Source of the DNA: a virus | Direction: 5' to 3' (one strand) | IMG/VR virus record: IMGVR_UViG_3300046660_000352 | Span: 1-64,000 of that record | DNA: 64,000 bases | Part shown: positions 15,653 to 23,042 of the stretch, piece by piece | Position numbering within the stretch: the stretch's first letter is position 1 | Layout of the letters: every line of letters starts with the position of its first letter | The notes under the pieces: generated by a model | What the model saw: the letters and a program-made list of their open reading frames with translations, nothing else | What the model was told of the DNA's origin: nothing | Database searches by the model: none | Translations under genes and position numbers: made by a program

Positions 15653-17286
15653 CGGTCGACCTGCACGGCTATCAGGAGTCGGCGGTCGACCGCGCTGTGG
15701 AGCGCGGCTCTCTCCTGATCGCGTACGAGATGGGCCTGGGCAAGACCGTCATCGCCCTGGCCGCCATTGAGGAGCTGCTGGAGAAGGGGGAGGTCGAGAC
15801 CGCCGTCATCGTGGTCCCGGCCAACCTGAAGTACCAGTGGGCCAAGTCCATCGCCCGCCTCACCGACGTGCCGACCCGCGTGGTCACGGTGCGCGAGGAC
15901 GGGCTGAAGCAGGAGATCACCGTCCCGACGGAGGAGTACTGCGTCCTGATCGACGGCGACGCGAAGAAGCGAGCCGGGCTGTACGCCAAGGTCAAGACGC
16001 TCCGGCCGGACTACGTGATCCTCGGCTACGAGAACGTCGTCAATGACTGGAACTACGTCAGGAGGATCAAGCCGGAGTGCATCGTCCTGGACGAGTGCAC
16101 GGCCATCAAGACCTTCCGGGCCCAGCGCACGCGGAAGATCAAGAGGCTCACGGCGCCGTTCCGCTTCGGCATGACCGGCACCCCGGTCGAGAACGGGAAG
16201 CCCGAGGAACTGTTCTCGATCATGCAGTGGGTCGACGACCAGGTCCTGGGCCGGTTCGACCTGTTCGACAAGACGTACATCGTGCGCAACCGCTTCGGCG
16301 GGGTGCAGAACTACAGGAACCTGCCGGTGCTGCACGCCAAGCTGGCCGACGTCATGGTCCGCAAGACGCGGCTGGACGAAGACGTCCGGCCGTACCTGCC
16401 CGAGGTGCAGGAGTCCGTCATCCCGGTCGTCCTGGACGCGAAGACGAGGAAGGCGTACCGGGCCATCGCGGCCGACCTGCTCGCCGAGCTGCGGGCAGCC
16501 GGGCCGACGATGGGTGACTTCGATCTGTTCGCGCACTACCACGGGGGAGAGGCGGCCAACGAGAACAGCCAGCAGGGCAAGATCATGAGCCGCATGCAGG
16601 CGCTCGACATGCTGCTGAACCACCCGGACCTGATCGTCATGTCCGGGCAGAGTTACGAGGAGAGCCAGGAGGCACGATCGCGCGGCGCCGAGAAGAAGGT
16701 GTGGCCGGGCTCGAAGTACGCCTACGAGGTGTGGCAGTCCGGCCTGCTCGATGACGTCACCACGGCCCCGAAACTGGACGCCGTGGCGGCAGCGGTCGAG
16801 GACATCATGGCGGTGCCCGGCAACAAGATCATCGTGTTCAGCGTCAACCCCGACATGCTGGACCTGCTCGGTGACCGGCTGCCGGAGGGCTCGTTCGTCA
16901 CCTACACCGGCCGCATGTCCTCGGCAGCCAAGGCCTATGCCGCCCAGCGGTTCGAGACCGACGGACAGTGTCAGGTGTTCCTGTCCTCCCATGCGGGGGC
17001 GTTCGGCACCGACCTGTACATGGCCAATTACTTGATCAACTACGACCTCGCCTGGTCGGCCGGGAAGCAGGACCAGATCAACGCCCGGCACAACCGCGCG
17101 AGCAGCCAGTTCAAGGACATCTACATCCTGAACGCCGTCACCCAGGGCACCACCGAGCCGCGCAAGCTAGCGATGCTGGCGCACAAGCGGAGGGTGGGCA
17201 GCGCCATCACAGACGGGCGCGGGGCCGACGAGAAGGGTCGGATCGAGAACGACGTTCAGACCCTGACGCAGTGCCTGGAGGCGTAA
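15646..17286 (+). CDS. SNF2/DEAD-type superfamily 2 helicase
   Basis: About 546 residues from GTG 15646, just before the previous stop; upstream sequence in this frame lies inside the HNH-like gene. Motif I G-L-G-K-T at residues 30-34, motif II D-E-C-T at 149-152, and motif III G-M-T-G-T-P near 177-182. The C-terminal RecA domain has I-I-V-F-S-V, F-V-T-Y-T-G, S-S-H-A-G-A-F-G-T-D-L and Q-D-Q-I-N-A-R-H-N-R-A. This is the order of a SNF2-like ATPase. It could remodel protein-DNA complexes or replication forks. The DECT box instead of DEAH is a mild variant. Confidence 0.85.
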   Translation: MLTVDLHGYQESAVDRAVERGSLLIAYEMGLGKTVIALAAIEELLEKGEVETAVIVVPANLKYQWAKSIARLTDVPTRVVTVREDGLKQEITVPTEEYCVLIDGDAKKRAGLYAKVKTLRPDYVILGYENVVNDWNYVRRIKPECIVLDECTAIKTFRAQRTRKIKRLTAPFRFGMTGTPVENGKPEELFSIMQWVDDQVLGRFDLFDKTYIVRNRFGGVQNYRNLPVLHAKLADVMVRKTRLDEDVRPYLPEVQESVIPVVLDAKTRKAYRAIAADLLAELRAAGPTMGDFDLFAHYHGGEAANENSQQGKIMSRMQALDMLLNHPDLIVMSGQSYEESQEARSRGAEKKVWPGSKYAYEVWQSGLLDDVTTAPKLDAVAAAVEDIMAVPGNKIIVFSVNPDMLDLLGDRLPEGSFVTYTGRMSSAAKAYAAQRFETDGQCQVFLSSHAGAFGTDLYMANYLINYDLAWSAGKQDQINARHNRASSQFKDIYILNAVTQGTTEPRKLAMLAHKRRVGSAITDGRGADEKGRIENDVQTLTQCLEA

Positions 17287-17304
17287 CTTCCAGGATCGCA
17301 CGAC

Positions 17305-17376
17305 GGACGTCGAGTGGTTCTAAAGCCGTAATCGCATGGCACCATCAAGGCATGCGAGAAGAACCACTCGACGTCC
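17305..17376 (+). promoter_or_regulatory. 17-bp inverted repeat flanking an operator and a start codon
   Basis: Perfect arms 17305-17321 and 17360-17376. The 38-base centre holds AAAGCCGTAAT (17322-17332) and the ATG at 17352; the right arm covers codons 3-9. Only transcripts entering from upstream would contain both arms. This parallels the 2177-2230 repeat. Confidence 0.7.
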
Positions 17377-17486
17377 TGCTCCGTGAGGGGATTGGGGACG
17401 TCATAAGCCCACCCGAGGAGCGAGAGGACTGGGATCTGACCCCCGTCCGCCTGGCGCTCCGAGGTGCCCCAGCCGACCGCTGGTGA
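17352..17486 (+). CDS. 44-residue acidic protein, unknown
   Basis: ATG 17352 with only a weak CAAGG upstream; 44 codons. Its short sequence is acidic with a P-P-E-E-R-E-D-W-D segment and no hydrophobic stretch. Support for it comes from the context: it lies just downstream of an operator motif and its first codons form one arm of a 17-bp inverted repeat. It ends before the TTGACA promoter at 17514. Could be a small regulator or host-takeover peptide; no family recognised. Confidence 0.45.
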   Translation: MREEPLDVLLREGIGDVISPPEEREDWDLTPVRLALRGAPADRW

Positions 17487-17513
17487 CCTTGTAAAGCAGT
17501 TCGGTGGAATCTG

Positions 17514-17542
17514 TTGACATCCGCATATGCCAAACGTAGAGT
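17514..17542 (+). promoter_or_regulatory. Sigma-70/HrdB-type promoter
   Basis: TTGACA (17514-17519), 17-base spacer, TAGAGT (17537-17542). Drives the DUF4258-like gene at 17598. Downstream GTCCTC can pair with GAGGAC of the ribosome-binding site. Confidence 0.8.
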
Positions 17543-17597
17543 CGTCCTCACGAAGCGTTAATCGAACGAAGGATCGAACAGCTCGCAGGAGGACATC

Positions 17598-17945
17598 GTG
17601 ACCACCATCGCGGAAGCGCTCGGCATCACCTGGGGGAGCAACAGAGCCACCGACTCCCCGGAGTACCGGCTGACCTACCACGCGCAGAAGCAGGCCGCCC
17701 TGAAGGGCTGGAGCAGCGCGCAGGTCCTGGAGGCCGCCGACCGGCCGCAGCACACCTCCCCGTCCAGCCGGTTCCCCGGCCAGTGGCGCCACGTCCGAGG
17801 CGACATCGTCGCCGTCGTCGACCCGGCCGACCACCGCGTCATCACCGTCTACCAGGACGTCGCCGAGACCACTCTCCGCACCGACCAGACCGACGCCGAC
17901 GCGCAGCGCTACGCCAAAGGCCACTCCGGTCTCGGCTGCAAGTAA
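17598..17945 (+). CDS. DUF4258-like small protein
   Basis: 115 residues, GTG start, AGGAGGAC 6 bases upstream, own strong promoter at 17514. The core Y-R-L-T-Y-H-A-Q-K-Q-A-A-L-K-G-W-S, then V-L-E-A, and a closing V-A-V-V-D-P-A-D-H-R-V-I-T-V-Y strand matches the DUF4258/RelE-like small domain (H-A-x-x-R-A pattern, final ITVY strand). Such proteins are small toxins or RNA-interacting proteins in some genomes; activity here is unknown. It is the only gene of its transcription unit, consistent with early expression. Confidence 0.6.
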   Translation: MTTIAEALGITWGSNRATDSPEYRLTYHAQKQAALKGWSSAQVLEAADRPQHTSPSSRFPGQWRHVRGDIVAVVDPADHRVITVYQDVAETTLRTDQTDADAQRYAKGHSGLGCK

Positions 17946-18000
17946 CGGCTTCAAGAAGACGTAATCCAATATGGACAATCTCGAAGACGTAATGTAGAGT
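17945..18000 (+). promoter_or_regulatory. Promoter with palindromic and 28-bp-spaced operators
   Basis: ACGGCTTC (17945-17952) faces GAAGACGTAAT (17955-17965) across two bases; a second GAAGACGTAAT begins at 17983, exactly 28 (2 x 14) bases on. TGGACA (17972-17977) and TAGAGT (17995-18000) are 17 bases apart; the second operator fills their spacer. Feeds the gene at 18050. Confidence 0.75.
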
Positions 18001-18049
18001 CGGACCTGCTCAACCGACCTACTACTCCGTAGAAAGAGAGCCCCGCTCT

Positions 18050-18526
18050 ATGGCTACCGTGCAGAGACGAGCAACCCAGCGCATCGAGCGCCCTATCTCC
18101 CTCACCCAGTCCGCGCCCTGGGAGAAGACCCGCCAGTTCCTGGCCCTGAAGTTCCAGGAGACCGAGATCGTCACCCGCAAGAACAAGTTGCGCGACGAGG
18201 TCAGCGTCCACGTGGACGCCAACGGCGACATCGACGAGAAGGGCAGCAAGTTCTGGAAGTTGGACCCTCCCATCGAGGTCAACGGCCAGAAGTTCACCGA
18301 GGTCAAGCGCGAGCGCCGCGTCAGCGTGAGCCTGGACGCCGAGAAGGCCGAGGAACTGGCCGTCGCCAAGGGCATCCGCGACCGGGTCTTCAAGGAAGTC
18401 ACCACCGAGGTCCTGGACCAGGACGAGTTGTACGTCCTCAACCAGGAAGGCGTCCTCAGCGACGAGGAACTGGACGGCCTGTTCGTCGAGACCGAGTCCT
18501 TCGCGTTCAAGCCCATCCGTGGCTGA
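18050..18526 (+). CDS. Conserved protein heading the SSB/polymerase operon
   Basis: 158 residues, ATG 18050; basic N-terminus (R-R-A-T-Q-R-I-E-R), mixed charged core with K-F-W-K-L-D-P-P, and an acidic C-terminus (S-D-E-E-L-D-G-L-F). The -10 region upstream (TAGAG-T-CGG) can pair with CCG-CTCTA at the start codon, so read-through mRNA may be masked. It starts the MerR-SSB-polymerase gene run, hence a replication-linked role is likely. Family not recognised. Confidence 0.6.
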   Translation: MATVQRRATQRIERPISLTQSAPWEKTRQFLALKFQETEIVTRKNKLRDEVSVHVDANGDIDEKGSKFWKLDPPIEVNGQKFTEVKRERRVSVSLDAEKAEELAVAKGIRDRVFKEVTTEVLDQDELYVLNQEGVLSDEELDGLFVETESFAFKPIRG

Positions 18527-18541
18527 TAGGAGCACCACCAC

Positions 18542-19012
18542 ATGAACACCATCGCCGACACCATCGACAAGGCCTTCGCCGAGATCGGTGAGCAGTTCTA
18601 CCCCGGATCGACGCGCCCCCTGGTACGTCACCGCAACCGGCTTAATACCGAGGCCGCCCCGTCGGCGGCCGATCCCGGATCATGGGATGCCAAGCCCCGT
18701 AAGTACGTCGTGGCCGGAGTCGAGACGGAGTTCTTCACCGTCGGCGACCTCGCCAAGGCGCTGGGACGGCAGCCCGTGACGATCCGGAAGTGGGAGCGGG
18801 AAGGGGTCATCCCCAAGTCCACCTACCAGTCGCCGGGCAAGGACGGAGATGTACGCGGCCGACGCCGCCTGTACACCCGCCAGCAGGTCGAGGGCATGGT
18901 CCGCATCGCCTACGAGGAAGGCGTCCTCGTCTCCCACCAGAAGCCGATCAAGGGCACCCGCTTCACCGAGCGCATCATCGACCTCTTCAAGGTCCTGGCG
19001 GGCGACGAGTGA
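18542..19012 (+). CDS. MerR-family-like DNA-binding protein
   Basis: 156 residues; AGGAGC upstream of ATG. The first 55 residues are variable and hold CTTAATAC (18641, codons 34-36). From about 62 to 130 is a MerR-type helix-turn-helix: F-F-T-V-G-D-L-A-K-A-L-G-R, T-I-R-K-W-E-R-E-G-V-I-P, then a wing with R-R-L-Y-T-R-Q-Q-V. The basic wing and short length fit phage excisionase- or MerR-like regulators. It could bind the GAAGCCGTAAT operators; that is only a guess from proximity. Confidence 0.75.
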   Translation: MNTIADTIDKAFAEIGEQFYPGSTRPLVRHRNRLNTEAAPSAADPGSWDAKPRKYVVAGVETEFFTVGDLAKALGRQPVTIRKWEREGVIPKSTYQSPGKDGDVRGRRRLYTRQQVEGMVRIAYEEGVLVSHQKPIKGTRFTERIIDLFKVLAGDE

Positions 19013-19245
19013 GGATCGTCAAGAGCCAGAAGCACCACGTGTCCATGGGGAACTTCGAGTGGGTGGAGTTCGGCTACGAGGTCGACATCTCCACCGACGA
19101 CTTCCCCAAGGCACGCACCCTCGACGACCTGGACAAGGTCGCCACCGACCAGATCACCAAGGCCCTCGCGGCCGACATCGAGGAAGCCCGGCTGAACACG
19201 GGCGAAGCATCCTCGTACGTCCATCTCTACCAGCAGGAGAACTGA
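19009..19245 (+). CDS. Small acidic protein upstream of SSB, unknown
   Basis: 78 residues from GTG 19009, which overlaps the MerR-like stop (GTGA). Reads as beta strands (W-V-E-F-G-Y-E-V-D-I) followed by a helix with D-K-V-A-T-D-Q-I-T-K-A-L. The alternative ATG inside (19045) would lose the first strand. Being co-translated with the MerR-like gene and SSB, it likely belongs to the replication operon. Not recognised. Confidence 0.6.
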   Translation: MRIVKSQKHHVSMGNFEWVEFGYEVDISTDDFPKARTLDDLDKVATDQITKALAADIEEARLNTGEASSYVHLYQQEN

Positions 19246-20058
19246 ATGCCCCGCACCCTTACCCGCCGCCGCACCGCCCGCGACACCGAGGCGTACTCCC
19301 CGGCCGACGAGCCGGAGGACGAGAAGGGCTACGCGGAGGAAGAGGACGAGGCTCCGGCCCGTGGCTCCCGCCGTGGCTCGCGCCGGTCGCTTAATACCGA
19401 GGAGGCCGACACCTCCCGACGCTCGCGCCGTGCCTCGCGTGACGAGGACGACGACGAGGACGACGAGCCCGCGCCGAAGGTCGGCGGCCGTGGCTGGGGC
19501 TCGTACGAGAAGACCAAGCAGGCGTCCTCCGGCTTCCCGGACAACTTCAAGGCGGGCAGCGAGTCCGTGATCGTGAAGATCCTGGACGAGGAACCGTTCC
19601 TGGTCTTCCTCCAGCACTGGATCGAGCGCTCGGGCAAGAAGTCCTTCACCTGCCTGGAGAGCAAGTGCCCGCTGTGCGACGACGCGGGTGACAAGCCCAG
19701 CCAGCAGATCTCCTTCAACGTCATCGACTTCACCGACCCCGAGGACCCGCAGGTCAAGGTCTGGCAGGTCGGCCCGATGGTCGCGGACATCCTGAAGAAC
19801 TACTCCAAGGACAAGAAGACCGCCCCGATCAACCGGGACGACCTCTACTTCTCCGTCCGCAAGGAGACCAAGAACAAGAAGACCAACTACTACATCACGC
19901 CGGTCAAGGAACGTGACCTCCTCGACGACTGGGACATCGAGCCCCTGACCGAGGAGGACCTGGAGACGTTCGACGCCAAGGCGTACGACGCGGACATCCT
20001 CCAGGTCACCCGTCGCAGCGAACTCAAGACCATCGTCCGGGAAATCCTGAACGACTGA
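19246..20058 (+). CDS. Single-stranded DNA-binding protein, gp32-like
   Basis: 270 residues, ATG right after the previous stop. The first 85 residues are charged and disordered (Arg/Ser clusters, acidic runs) and contain CTTAATAC at 19390. The core, about 90-230, holds a gp32-like zinc site C-L-E-S-K-C-P-L-C at about 138-146 with S-F-N-V-I-D-F-T-D and a K-N-K-K-T-N-Y-Y strand. It should coat ssDNA at forks and recombination sites; the polymerase follows. Assignment rests on the zinc motif and context. Confidence 0.75.
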   Translation: MPRTLTRRRTARDTEAYSPADEPEDEKGYAEEEDEAPARGSRRGSRRSLNTEEADTSRRSRRASRDEDDDEDDEPAPKVGGRGWGSYEKTKQASSGFPDNFKAGSESVIVKILDEEPFLVFLQHWIERSGKKSFTCLESKCPLCDDAGDKPSQQISFNVIDFTDPEDPQVKVWQVGPMVADILKNYSKDKKTAPINRDDLYFSVRKETKNKKTNYYITPVKERDLLDDWDIEPLTEEDLETFDAKAYDADILQVTRRSELKTIVREILND

Positions 20059-20070
20059 CCTGCCTCCCAC

Positions 20071-20103
20071 GGGGAGGTTCCAGCACCGCGCTGGGGCCTC
20101 CCC
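20071..20103 (+). terminator. GC-rich hairpin between SSB and polymerase
   Basis: GGGGAGG (20071-20077) with CCTCCCC (20097-20103), and an inner CCAGC/GCTGG stem; no T-run. It may attenuate rather than stop transcription into the polymerase gene. Confidence 0.5.
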
Positions 20104-20137
20104 TCAGCTTTCCCATCCACCACCACCGGAGCCCGCC

Positions 20138-22117
20138 GTGCAGATCCGCAACTCCGTCATCCTCACCCCCGACCGGCTTAATACCGTGGTCGAGCGCTTC
20201 ATGGAGCGCCCGGCCTTCACCTTCGACATCGAGACGTTCGGCGCCTTCCGGAACGTCCCGACGCAGAACGTCGCCAACTGGGTCTCCCTGGCCGCCGACG
20301 GCATGGCCTACGCCATCCCCTTCGGCCACCCCAACGGCGACGTCCTGGTGAGCAAGGCCACCCGCAAGAAGAACCGGCTGACAGGCAAGTTCGACGCCAT
20401 CCCGGCCGTCTACGACGCCCCGCCGGAGCAGATGCTCCCGTCCGAAGTGTTCAGCATCCTCAAGCCGCTGTTCTTCGCCGAAGACAAGATCAAGATCGCG
20501 CACAACGCCACATTCGACCTGATCTCCACGGCGAAGTACTGGGGCGAGATCGCACCGCCGGAGTACTCCGACACGATCGTCCTTCAGTGGTTGTGCGACG
20601 AGAACATGAAGCAGAAGGGCCTCAAGGAACTCGTCAAGCGCTACTACAAGGTCGACTACGACACCGAGAACGTCGGCAAGCAGGTCGAGGCCCACCCGTT
20701 CTCCAAGGTCGCGCACTACGCCTACATGGACGCCAAGTACACCTGGCTGCTGTGGAAGCGGTTCCAGCGGCAGATCCAGGAGCAGGGCCTGACCCACGTC
20801 CGGCGGCTGGAGGAGGACGTCCTGGGGGTGCTGCTCGACATGGGCATCACCGGGGCGCCGGTCGACGAGGCCGCGATGCGCGAGCTGGTCACGGACATGT
20901 CCGCCCGGCTGGTCGACATCGAGGCGGACATCTACCGGGCCGCAGGCAAGCAGTTCAACCTCAACGCCCCGGCGCAGAAGGCCGAGGTGCTGTACGCCCC
21001 CAAGAGCGAGGGCGGTCAGGGCCTCAAGCCGATGAAGCCCACCGACGGTGGGAAGAAGAAGCGGGACACGGGCCAGGCGCTGGAGTGGAAGGACTTCAGC
21101 ACCGACTCCGACAGCCTGGAGAAGCACGAGAACAACGCGGTCGTCAAGAAGCTGCTGGAGTACGCGGAAGTCAGCAAGCTGCTCGACTACCCCATCGCGT
21201 ACCTCGGTGTGGAGGGCGACCCGAAGAAGCCGTGCCGGATCTTCGACGGCCGGATCCACGCCGACTTCGTCCAGTACGGAACGGTGACCGGCCGGTTCTC
21301 CTGCCGCGAACCCAACCTCCAGAACATCCCCCGACCCGACACCGACCTCGGTAAGCGGATCCGTGGCCTGTTCGTCGCGCCGCCCGGCTACAAGCTGGTC
21401 GTCGCGGACTACGGGCAGATCGAACTCGTCGTGCTCGCGCACTTCATCGGTCGTGGTGACCTCTACAAGGGGTTCCACAACGGAGTCGACCCGCACTCGG
21501 CGACGGCCGCCGCGCTCATGGGCGTGGACCCGCAGGAGTTCATGCGGCGGGTCAAGGAAGGCGACCGCACCTGTATCGACTTCCGCCAGGTCGCCAAGGG
21601 CATCAACTTCGCCGTCGTGTACGGCGCGGGCCCGGACAAGGTCGCCTCGATGGCAGGCATCACCGTGAAGGAAGCCAAGCGCTTCATGGAGATGCACCAG
21701 AAGATGTTCCCGGAGGTCTACCGCTTCAAGGAGGAAGTGGTACGGGTCTGCCGGTCGCGTCGGCCTCCGCACATCCGCACCCTGCTCGGCCGCAAGCGGC
21801 GCCTGCCGCTCATCCTCAGCCAGAACAACGGCCTGCGGATGGGTGCCGAGCGCCAGGCGGTGAACTCCCTGATCCAGGGGAGCGCGGCCGACCTGATCAA
21901 GTTGGCGATGATCCGGCTGAACAACGCCCTGCCGGACGATATGCGCCTGATCCTCTCCGTGCACGACGAACTCGTGACGCTCGCGCCGGAGGACCGGGCC
22001 GAGGAATGTGCCGCGCTGGTGAAGGAAGCCATGCTGGGCGAAGGAATCCAGAAACTGCTCAAGGTTCCGCTCTCTTCGGACGTGAAGATCGTGGACCGCT
22101 GGTCGGAGGCAAAGTAA
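20138..22117 (+). CDS. Family A DNA polymerase with 3'-5' exonuclease
   Basis: 659 residues, GTG 20138. Exonuclease motifs: D-I-E at 30-32, A-H-N-A-T-F-D at 121-127, Y-x3-D at 194-198. Polymerase motifs: A, D-Y-G-Q-I-E-L from 424 (Gly where Ser is usual); B, R-x3-K-x3-F-x3-Y-G from Arg483, with Phe491; C, V-H-D-E-L from 608. There is no 5'-3' exonuclease domain. This is a replicative phage PolA acting with the DnaB-type helicase and SSB. CTTAATAC at 20177 (codons 14-16) lies before the exonuclease core. Confidence 0.95.
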   Translation: MQIRNSVILTPDRLNTVVERFMERPAFTFDIETFGAFRNVPTQNVANWVSLAADGMAYAIPFGHPNGDVLVSKATRKKNRLTGKFDAIPAVYDAPPEQMLPSEVFSILKPLFFAEDKIKIAHNATFDLISTAKYWGEIAPPEYSDTIVLQWLCDENMKQKGLKELVKRYYKVDYDTENVGKQVEAHPFSKVAHYAYMDAKYTWLLWKRFQRQIQEQGLTHVRRLEEDVLGVLLDMGITGAPVDEAAMRELVTDMSARLVDIEADIYRAAGKQFNLNAPAQKAEVLYAPKSEGGQGLKPMKPTDGGKKKRDTGQALEWKDFSTDSDSLEKHENNAVVKKLLEYAEVSKLLDYPIAYLGVEGDPKKPCRIFDGRIHADFVQYGTVTGRFSCREPNLQNIPRPDTDLGKRIRGLFVAPPGYKLVVADYGQIELVVLAHFIGRGDLYKGFHNGVDPHSATAAALMGVDPQEFMRRVKEGDRTCIDFRQVAKGINFAVVYGAGPDKVASMAGITVKEAKRFMEMHQKMFPEVYRFKEEVVRVCRSRRPPHIRTLLGRKRRLPLILSQNNGLRMGAERQAVNSLIQGSAADLIKLAMIRLNNALPDDMRLILSVHDELVTLAPEDRAEECAALVKEAMLGEGIQKLLKVPLSSDVKIVDRWSEAK

Positions 22118-22584
22118 TGGGACTCTTCAGTTGGAAGAAGGACGACGAAGTGCCCGACGGGCTTAATACCGAGGAGGAAGACCTCCAGGTCGACCTCTAC
22201 ACCCCGCAAATGCTGACCAAGCGGCTGCTCTGGGACATCGTCCCGTGCAGCCAGGTCGAGGCACTGATCCCGCTCATGAACCTCACCCCGGACAGCCAGG
22301 ACGTCTCCGAAATGGAGCACCAGGCCAGTCACGACCGAATCGACCAACTCACACCGCTGAGGGAAATGCTAGCGCTGCTCATCCCGCTAGTTTCTGGCAT
22401 TACTGCCTCGGCTATGCTGGTTAACTCTGGCAATTCCATGGACGAGGAAACCGCAGCAGTTCTCCAGCGGCATCATTCCGTAGTCGTCCGCGCCGGAGTA
22501 GTGGCGGTCCTCGCCAATCTCCTCGATATGGGAATCATCAGTTACGCGGATGGAGTGCAGTTCGGTGACCAACTTCTGGGCTAA
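22117..22584 (+). CDS. Conserved protein after the polymerase, unknown
   Basis: 155 residues; ATG in a TAATG junction with the polymerase stop. The N-terminus (W-K-K-D-D-E, then CTTAATAC at 22162 encoding Leu-Asn-Thr) is charged; the middle has a Leu/Ile-rich helix (M-L-A-L-L-I-P-L-V-S-G-I) and R-H-H-S-V-V-V-R-A-G-V-V. It appears helical and soluble or membrane-peripheral. No known motif. Codon use is slightly less GC-rich at its 3' end. It overlaps the next gene. Confidence 0.6.
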   Translation: MGLFSWKKDDEVPDGLNTEEEDLQVDLYTPQMLTKRLLWDIVPCSQVEALIPLMNLTPDSQDVSEMEHQASHDRIDQLTPLREMLALLIPLVSGITASAMLVNSGNSMDEETAAVLQRHHSVVVRAGVVAVLANLLDMGIISYADGVQFGDQLLG

Positions 22585-23011
22585 CAAACTGGGGGCGGCC
22601 CGACCGGCCGCCCCGGCCCCGGCCCCGGCGCCGGTCCAGCAGCAGCAGGTCGGCGGCCCGTGGTGGGCCACCCCGCAACAGCAGCCCTACCCCCCGCAGC
22701 AGGTAGTCCAGCAGACAGTGCCAGAACCACAGCAGAAGGCTCCGGCCCGCGCGATGGTGGCCAAGCAGGACACCCACTGCCCGGAGTGCCAAGGCACGAA
22801 CTACTTCCGCCCCGTGGGAATGATGAACGCTATGGCTCAGTGCTACGAGTGCGGCTACAACCCGCGCTTCCAGCAGAGCACCGCTGGACTGCCGTCCGGC
22901 AGCGGAGGAGACGGTCCCGCCACCCCAGCCAAGCAGATCGCGTCCGGCGGTCTGGGAGGCCGGAGCAACTACAACCCGGGCGCCATCATCAGGGCCGACG
23001 GCTCGGTCTAG
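22565..23011 (+). CDS. Zinc-ribbon protein with Pro/Gln-rich linker
   Basis: 148 residues from GTG 22565 (ATG 22550 possible). Residues 15-60 are Ala/Pro/Gln-rich and disordered. A zinc ribbon follows: H-C-P-E-C and, 22 residues on, C-Y-E-C-G-Y. The C-terminus is Gly/Ser-rich and ends in A-D-G-S-V. Zinc ribbons with flexible arms occur in phage proteins that contact nucleic acid or polymerase. The exact role is unknown; it precedes the reductase. Confidence 0.6.
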   Translation: MTNFWANKLGAARPAAPAPAPAPVQQQQVGGPWWATPQQQPYPPQQVVQQTVPEPQQKAPARAMVAKQDTHCPECQGTNYFRPVGMMNAMAQCYECGYNPRFQQSTAGLPSGSGGDGPATPAKQIASGGLGGRSNYNPGAIIRADGSV

Positions 23012-23042
23012 CGCCCACTCCTCCCTGACGCATCACTACTGA

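Noticed and set aside
17305-17376. Invertible promoter segment between inverted repeats
   Set aside because: The central segment is only 38 bp, too short for usual site-specific inversion, and no invertase is present; start masking in RNA fits better.
19197-19205. Another Leu-Asn-Thr tripeptide in the protein at 19009
   Set aside because: It is encoded CTGAACACG, not CTTAATAC, so the peptide alone is not what recurs.
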